Assembly: GCA_008973525.1 (NCBI GenBank)
Contig: WACJ01000522.1
Location: 248,001-312,000, forward strand
Length of the DNA: 64,000 nucleotides
Direction: 5' to 3'
Source: Stenopsyche tienmushanensis
Taxonomy: Eukaryota > Arthropoda > Insecta > Trichoptera > Stenopsychidae
Position numbers and translations under genes: made by a program. Of the stretch, positions 59,355-64,000 are shown one piece after another; positions within the stretch are counted from its first letter, which is position 1; every line of letters begins with the position of its first letter. The notes under the pieces are model-generated. The model was not told where the DNA came from. It did no database searches and saw only the letters and a program-made list of their open reading frames with translations.

Positions 59355-59880
59355 AGAAAGAATCCTAACGCTCAATTTGTTTGATTCCACGTGTTTTATT
59401 CCACGTCGACCATTTTGTTCAGTTACAGTAAATTCTTCCAATGAAGAGGTCGTCAAGCGCTTCCACCAACTCCCATCAGTGCGAGATCCGCACGATAATC
59501 CATTTTTTGACTTTGCAGAACAATACTGCCCCTAATATCCATCTGAAGTTCGTGGAAGCTTATGGTAGTGATGTGATGAGTCGACAACATGTCACTATGT
59601 GGGTTAGGTTGTTCAGAGAAGATCATACCGATACTCACGACGAGGCAAAGAATGGGAAACCATCGGTGATCTCTGACGAACTTGGGCAAAAAAATATAGA
59701 ACATATGCGAAATGAATAATTTCCTGATAATTTCGCCACTAAATAAATGTCTTGATCTCGACGGCGATTAAGTTGAAAAATGGTTTAATATATTTGTGAA
59801 GTAACCTGTGAATTTCAATCAAATACAAGCATTTTTCTATATAAATGTAAATGTAACCTTACTTTCTGGATGAGCCTCGT
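59355..59880 (+). mobile_element. Mariner (irritans-type), internally deleted
   Basis: The right terminal repeat at 59853-59880 is well kept (complement starts ACGAGGCTCATCCAGAAAGT). The left repeat is degraded near 59355-59372. The leader CCATTTTGTTCAGTTACAGT precedes the transposase start, and the tail GTGAATTTCAATCAAATACA precedes the right end. Confidence 0.8.
59441..59719 (+). pseudogene. Mariner transposase N-terminal fragment
   Basis: An ATG-started frame of 92 codons gives the full N-terminal DNA-binding region: EIRTIIHFLTLQNNTAPNIH, then FVEAYGSDVMSRQHVTMWVR, then FREDHTDTHDEAKNGKPSVI. It is the best preserved transposase piece here, with both helix-turn-helix units in frame. Downstream, the sequence jumps to ENIEHM-like codons and a stop, and the D,D34D catalytic domain is deleted. 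It could at most make a DNA-binding peptide. The start lies in the same position relative to the leader as in the 18.6- and 51.7-kb copies. Confidence 0.88.
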
Positions 59881-61109
59881 ACATGTGATTTTTTTTAAAA
59901 AGTCGAATAAAAAGAACTAAGATCCAAAGCTTTTGATTTGAGCTAAATCTCCATAGTTGATATGATAATATATAATAGCAAGAGATATCTATCGATTTGA
60001 TTGCGATTGGGATTCGTTTGAATCTCAAGAGGACCATAAACAGAATGGCGAATTGTGAGGATACAATCATAGCGTACAATCGTATTCTGCACAATAAAGA
60101 TACAAAAATTTAGCAAAAGATGTCATACAACAGCGATTAATGCTAAAAGCTGCAGATACGACGTTTAAAAGCATTCTTCGCAACATTTCGGAGCACTTGC
60201 AGATCTCGTCTTTTTGTCACGAAATGGAAGCATTTGAAAAGCATTCCATCCACTTTGCATCGAGGCATTCCAAGCACACATCACGTCTCATGCTATTAAT
60301 ATTATACGTATACAATATATCTGCAAAAGGGTGTCACTTTTCTTTCATTCGAAAGAGCCGAGTGTACTAATGCATTCTCACGATGCTCTATGATTTCCGC
60401 TTTTACAGTTCCCTTTGATGCTTGTGTGTTCTGTTGCACATCTTTCCGTCAGAGTGAAGATCCTTTGTGAAAAATTATCTTTTGAATTTTTGCGAGAGTG
60501 GAAGAGAGCGAATCGAATTTTTGCTTGAGATACACTCTTTTAAAATATCTCCGTGCTTGTATTTTACTTGCACTGCATTACGAACTTGTATACGATGGCA
60601 TAATCAGCAAACAAATGAGTTGAACCCACACTAGAACAAAAAATCGCGTAAAAAAATTACATCTAGGATTGCCTACGCTAGCTACATCCAAGGAGACTCT
60701 ACGGGACTTATATCTCAAAACATAGAAATAACTATTTTGGGGTGTAGGTGTTATTAGTCTTGAATAGTGGATAATAACTTATTTTTTAAGACTGAAAATT
60801 TGATATCAAGATTGAGAGAAATGTTCCATAAATACTGTGTAAAATAGGCTGCATTATACTATTAAAAGACATCAGAAGATTTGGAATTTGAAGGACAGGA
60901 TAAGACCGGATCGTCCAAAATATGTGTCAGTGTACAGTGTATTTATGAACAACGAGCATTGGAAAATCTTTCAATAATATTAGAGAGATTTTCCTATAAA
61001 ATTGTTAGAAATGTTGCCAAAAATTTATTTCAAATATTCTCTGAAGATTTCTATTCAATTCAGTTTCCGTAGGAACGCTCGAAGTTTGATTGATTCGAGT
61101 AAGGCATCG
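59881..61109. other. Intergenic stretch, no gene seen
   Basis: Frames at 60140-60370 and 60881-61072 lack domains. No repeat was recognised. Confidence 0.5.
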
Positions 61110-61440
61110 GACTCTCATCAAAATCCAAATGTTTTGGAAAGTACAAATCATAGTTTTTAAATGTGAATCTTCAGTTTTAATAACAAATAAATTTGATCAA
61201 GCTTGAAATCGACACATTTGGGATCCATAATAGTGTCTCAAATAAGATCACTTTTGGTACCATACATATTTGAAGTTTCATGTATACAATTGATTTATGT
61301 GGCTTTCTACCATTTATATTGATTCCAAATTGTAACATGACAAAACAATATACTTTTTCTGGATCGCTCGAGTTCGCGCCCGCAACATATGCGTGCATAC
61401 TCATCAAAGGTCTAATAATGCGTTTGAATAATTTCGACGT
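61110..61440. repeat. Family A mosaic fragment
   Basis: Combines segments that lie in opposite orientations in other copies: ACTCTCATCAAAATCCAAAT (as at 52720), CACTTTTGGTACCATAC with a GGCTTT tract (as at 12265), and TGCATACTCATCAAAGG (as at 53230). It also shares TGGATCGCTCGAGT with 20739. Confidence 0.6.
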
Positions 61441-63125
61441 CGATGCACGATTAGATCGATGCAATGCGATCGTGTTCGTCTTGAACGTATTATTTCTGTT
61501 TATATTTCTAATGTAGTTAATTCCGAGCATAGATTGCGTGTAACTGATCAGTACCCTACGTTTTGATTACTCAACCCATTAAGGCGAATTCGGCCCAATT
61601 TAGACTTATCAATATTCCTCCCTCGAATCCCTGCCAGAGCCATGGTTTTAAAATTTTTCGTAGACTCTTTTCAAGCATTCCCACTATACATTTTTTCCAC
61701 GTCCCATCTTATTGCATTCATTAAATATATTCAAGCCCCGAAAATATTTCCTTTCCCGACTTCACCTCTTGTTCCGTATTTTTCCCCTAATGGAAATATT
61801 TACTTATCGTCACGTCGGGGGTATTTTTTTCTTTGGTATATCAAAGAGTTGCGGAAACGCACACCAGGCAGAGGGTCCTTCTTCTTTTACAGCAGAATTA
61901 AATATAATTTTCTTTCGCTGCCATAATCTGCAGCCTTGGATTGTTTGGACAGTTTTACGAGCGACCTCTGCTCGCAAGCTTTACTTCAACAAAGACGTAT
62001 CTCCCCTCAAACCTTCGGGCCCAGAAAGGGTCTCTTAGATATCGTCAGATTTCGCATTTGCAGACCCTTTTTGCTCTTCGGTAATGGAAGGGATGAATTT
62101 CATGCGAATAAGTGCTAGAATATCCGATCGAGTACTTTTGTCCGATTTTTTTTTTGAACCATCGAAATGCGATATGTTATCTCTTTTCTTCGCCTTTGAT
62201 ATATTTTTTTCGATTTTAATACGCAAATATCTGAAATTCTACTCGGATATCACAAACACAAAATCCAGCACTGTTGGGTTCTTGGCTTATTTCGAGATAA
62301 TTAAGGATATTTTATCTATGTGAGGAGACTAAAGCCGACTTAGACTGCCATAACCATATTATACTGCGAAGCTTGTACTGAATATTTATCACAAAGATGA
62401 TACTTAAATCTTGAAAGGATGTAAAGTAAAGCATGCTTTTTTAACATGGGATAAGAAAGCCAACCATCTTTTACATTTAAGATTTTTGCTTCTCAAGCAT
62501 TAAATACATGGCGTTATAAAACCAAGCAAATTTTTAATGCAAAATTATTACATGCGTTCATCATCGCATCGTGCATGAAATGAAGCCCTTATTCAATCAA
62601 TATTTCGTCCATATCTTGCAACGTTTTCATCACAAAATTTCTTACAAATCATATGCAAAATTTAAGAGAAACAGGTCAATGATCATGATGAAAATTATCA
62701 TCATCCGCCATTCGAAATACAATGTCATCAAACATGCAAATCAGTGCTAAATTTTGATGCATTTGAATAGCTTTATTATTAAGATTAGTCAATGTCAATA
62801 TTCATAAAAAGCGAGTTGTTATTCAAATTCTGATTTCTTCAAGATTAAATTATACATGTAAGAGTTTCGCTATCTCTTTCAATATCGTCTTATTGCGAAC
62901 TTGGTCTGATTTCGATAAAAATTTGATCGGAAAAGTTCCAAGATTTCCGGAATGAGTCCGAAACTTTTCATCTCATTGAGAGTGTGAATTTCCTAATAAA
63001 AAAATGATTGAATTTCTCGATCATATTAAGAATGTTATTAAATGTTTAAGGTTTCCTTAATCAAAAAAAAAATATTGTAAGGAAGTTCACCCACCCAGAT
63101 GCTAAGTTTCATCCAAATCTGACGC
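61441..63125. other. Intergenic stretch, no gene seen
   Basis: Frames at 61642-62038 and 62035-62323 overlap on both strands and lack domains. Balanced composition at 61560-62100. Confidence 0.45.
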
Positions 63126-63215
63126 CTAGATGTTTTCTCGAGATGTGTGACATGTAGCATCGTCTTGTTGAAAATAGACATCAATGCGATTCAATTGTGA
63201 CCATAAAAAATAAGT
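63126..63215 (-). pseudogene. Transposase catalytic-region scrap (Tc1/mariner-type)
   Basis: The minus strand reads LTYFLWSQLNRIDVYFQQDD then ATCHTSRENI. The FQQD.ATCHT block is a well-known catalytic-Asp region of Tc1/mariner-type DDE transposases of the group whose C-terminus occurs at 14.3 and 46.4 kb. Only about 30 codons survive, next to an LTR end. No other domain is present. The fragment may come from the same family as those two elements, but this cannot be shown here. Confidence 0.7.
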
Positions 63216-63225
63216 CAATATTTTT

Positions 63226-63386
63226 ATACTCGACACCCATCCATTTCTATCCCACCATACGGTCTCTTTAACGCCCCAATAGAAGAACGAACCTGCATAT
63301 AATTGCAACCATCTTGAAGGACGTGTGAGAGTAGGGCACAGCTTGGGGACTCTGCTTAGAGAGCGCCCCTGCTCTTTCACGTTACA
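63226..63386 (+). mobile_element. Diverged family B LTR 3' third
   Basis: Collinear with 49428-49581 (CCATC..T, ATAGAAGAACG, CGTGTGAG), finishing GCTCTTTCACGTTACA at 63386. Confidence 0.65.
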
Positions 63387-63402
63387 TTGGTGTCAGAAGT
63401 AT
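63387..63402 (+). promoter_or_regulatory. Primer-binding-like site
   Basis: TTGGTGTCAGAAGTAT directly follows the LTR end, as at 49071 and 49648. In LTR retroelements a tRNA 3' end anneals here to prime minus-strand synthesis. Confidence 0.6.
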
Positions 63403-63493
63403 AATGGAAGCCGACGCACGATCCACATCGTTGTTCTAGGGTTGAATACCGGCATATTCTCGCACATTCTAACTATCCCACTGCTGAACTGTC

Positions 63494-63509
63494 TGATTCT
63501 GACACCAGT
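63494..63509 (-). promoter_or_regulatory. Inverted primer-binding-like site
   Basis: The complement reads CTGGTGTCAGAATCAG, preceded on that strand by CCACGCTACA (from 63519 to 63510). A second LTR boundary therefore faces the one at 63386. Confidence 0.6.
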
Positions 63510-63589
63510 GTAGCGTGGAGGAACAGAAGCACTCGCGTGACATGGATATCTCATTCGTTGTTCAATAATAATGTAAACGCGTTGTTGCA

Positions 63590-63720
63590 ATGTATACTTG
63601 TATATGGTTGAATTTGTACTACTTTCTACTAAAACAAAATTACTTTTTCCTTTAAAAAAATTGTCACGTATACACATAATACAGTGCTGACATCTAAGCG
63701 TCACATATGGATAATCCATT
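63590..63720 (+). repeat. Family A left-part repeat
   Basis: Matches 32755-32880 (TTCTACTAAAACAAAAT, ATACAGTG, GACATCTAAGCGTCACA). Confidence 0.65.
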
Positions 63721-64000
63721 CATACTCTGCTCAATTTTAAATTAATATTTTTTTATTAAACATTCATAACATAATGTAAATTTAAAATAATTTTTAATTA
63801 ATATTTGCTTGCCAAATCGGGTTTCTGTGGGTTCTGACTCCCTCTGCATTGTCAAGTCTTAGGCCAGATAGATCTTCCATTGTTATCAAGGGTTATCTTC
63901 AAAGACCTTCTGAGGCCTATAGCAATTGTGCATTTAGACAATTCCAATGATATTAAGCAATGTAATTTAGCATTAAAAAATCAAATTTATGCTTAATTTT
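63721..64000. other. Window end, nothing recognised
   Basis: AT-rich start, then a more balanced tail from about 63810. No frame or shared repeat. Confidence 0.45.

Noticed and set aside
1..64000. CRISPR arrays, operons or bacterial defence genes
   Set aside because: No regularly spaced direct repeats, no ribosome-binding-site-led gene runs, and the content is plainly eukaryotic transposon debris.

Overview
The window looks like repeat-dense intergenic or intronic DNA from a metazoan, most likely an insect or other arthropod. It is AT-rich, has no long open reading frame, no operon structure and no bacterial-type gene. It carries a typical arthropod transposon mix: a Penelope-like element, irritans-type mariners and other Tc1/mariner remnants, hAT and TTAA-site (piggyBac-type) non-autonomous elements, and Gypsy-type LTR fragments. 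Species cannot be named from the sequence. No intact gene was found and nothing points to a defence or other multi-gene system.

Layout. 0-1.5 kb: a Penelope-like element broken into an antisense GIY-YIG endonuclease and a sense reverse transcriptase joined head to head at a 29-bp palindrome, then a mariner end. 3.9-6.4 kb: a 2.4-kb structure bounded by 330-bp inverted arms. 6.8-7.0 kb: a GC-rich 62-codon reading frame, the only candidate host exon. 9.0 kb: a 101-nt hairpin. 14.1-14.6 kb: an internally deleted Tc1/mariner element. 16.8-18.9 kb: nested repeats and a mariner. 20.9-21.8 kb: a TTAA-flanked element with a palindromic core. 25.0 kb: a 304-bp inverted-repeat unit. 29.8, 41.2, 49.1 and 52.4 kb: copies of one LTR, with further LTR ends and primer-binding-like sites at 43.6, 49.1, 49.6 and 63.4 kb. 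32.0 kb: a small MITE-like element. 33.9-34.4 kb: a mariner with perfect 19-bp termini. 37.4-37.9 kb: a hAT element with a perfect 8-bp target duplication. 46.3-47.1 kb: a Tc1/mariner copy split by another repeat. 51.3-51.8 and 59.4-59.9 kb: mariners with transposase N-termini. 52.6-53.4 and 56.0-56.8 kb: a duplicated composite repeat.

Every recognised protein fragment is broken by stops, frameshifts or deletions, so no element here appears able to move by itself. For convenience, dispersed repeat families seen two or more times are called A to K in the entries. These names are local. Between repeats lie several kilobase-scale blocks of single-copy-looking sequence where I see no gene. A few have mixed, balanced composition that could reflect conserved regulatory DNA, which cannot be decided from one sequence. 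Identity and boundary statements come from reading by eye, and ends given without terminal repeats are approximate.
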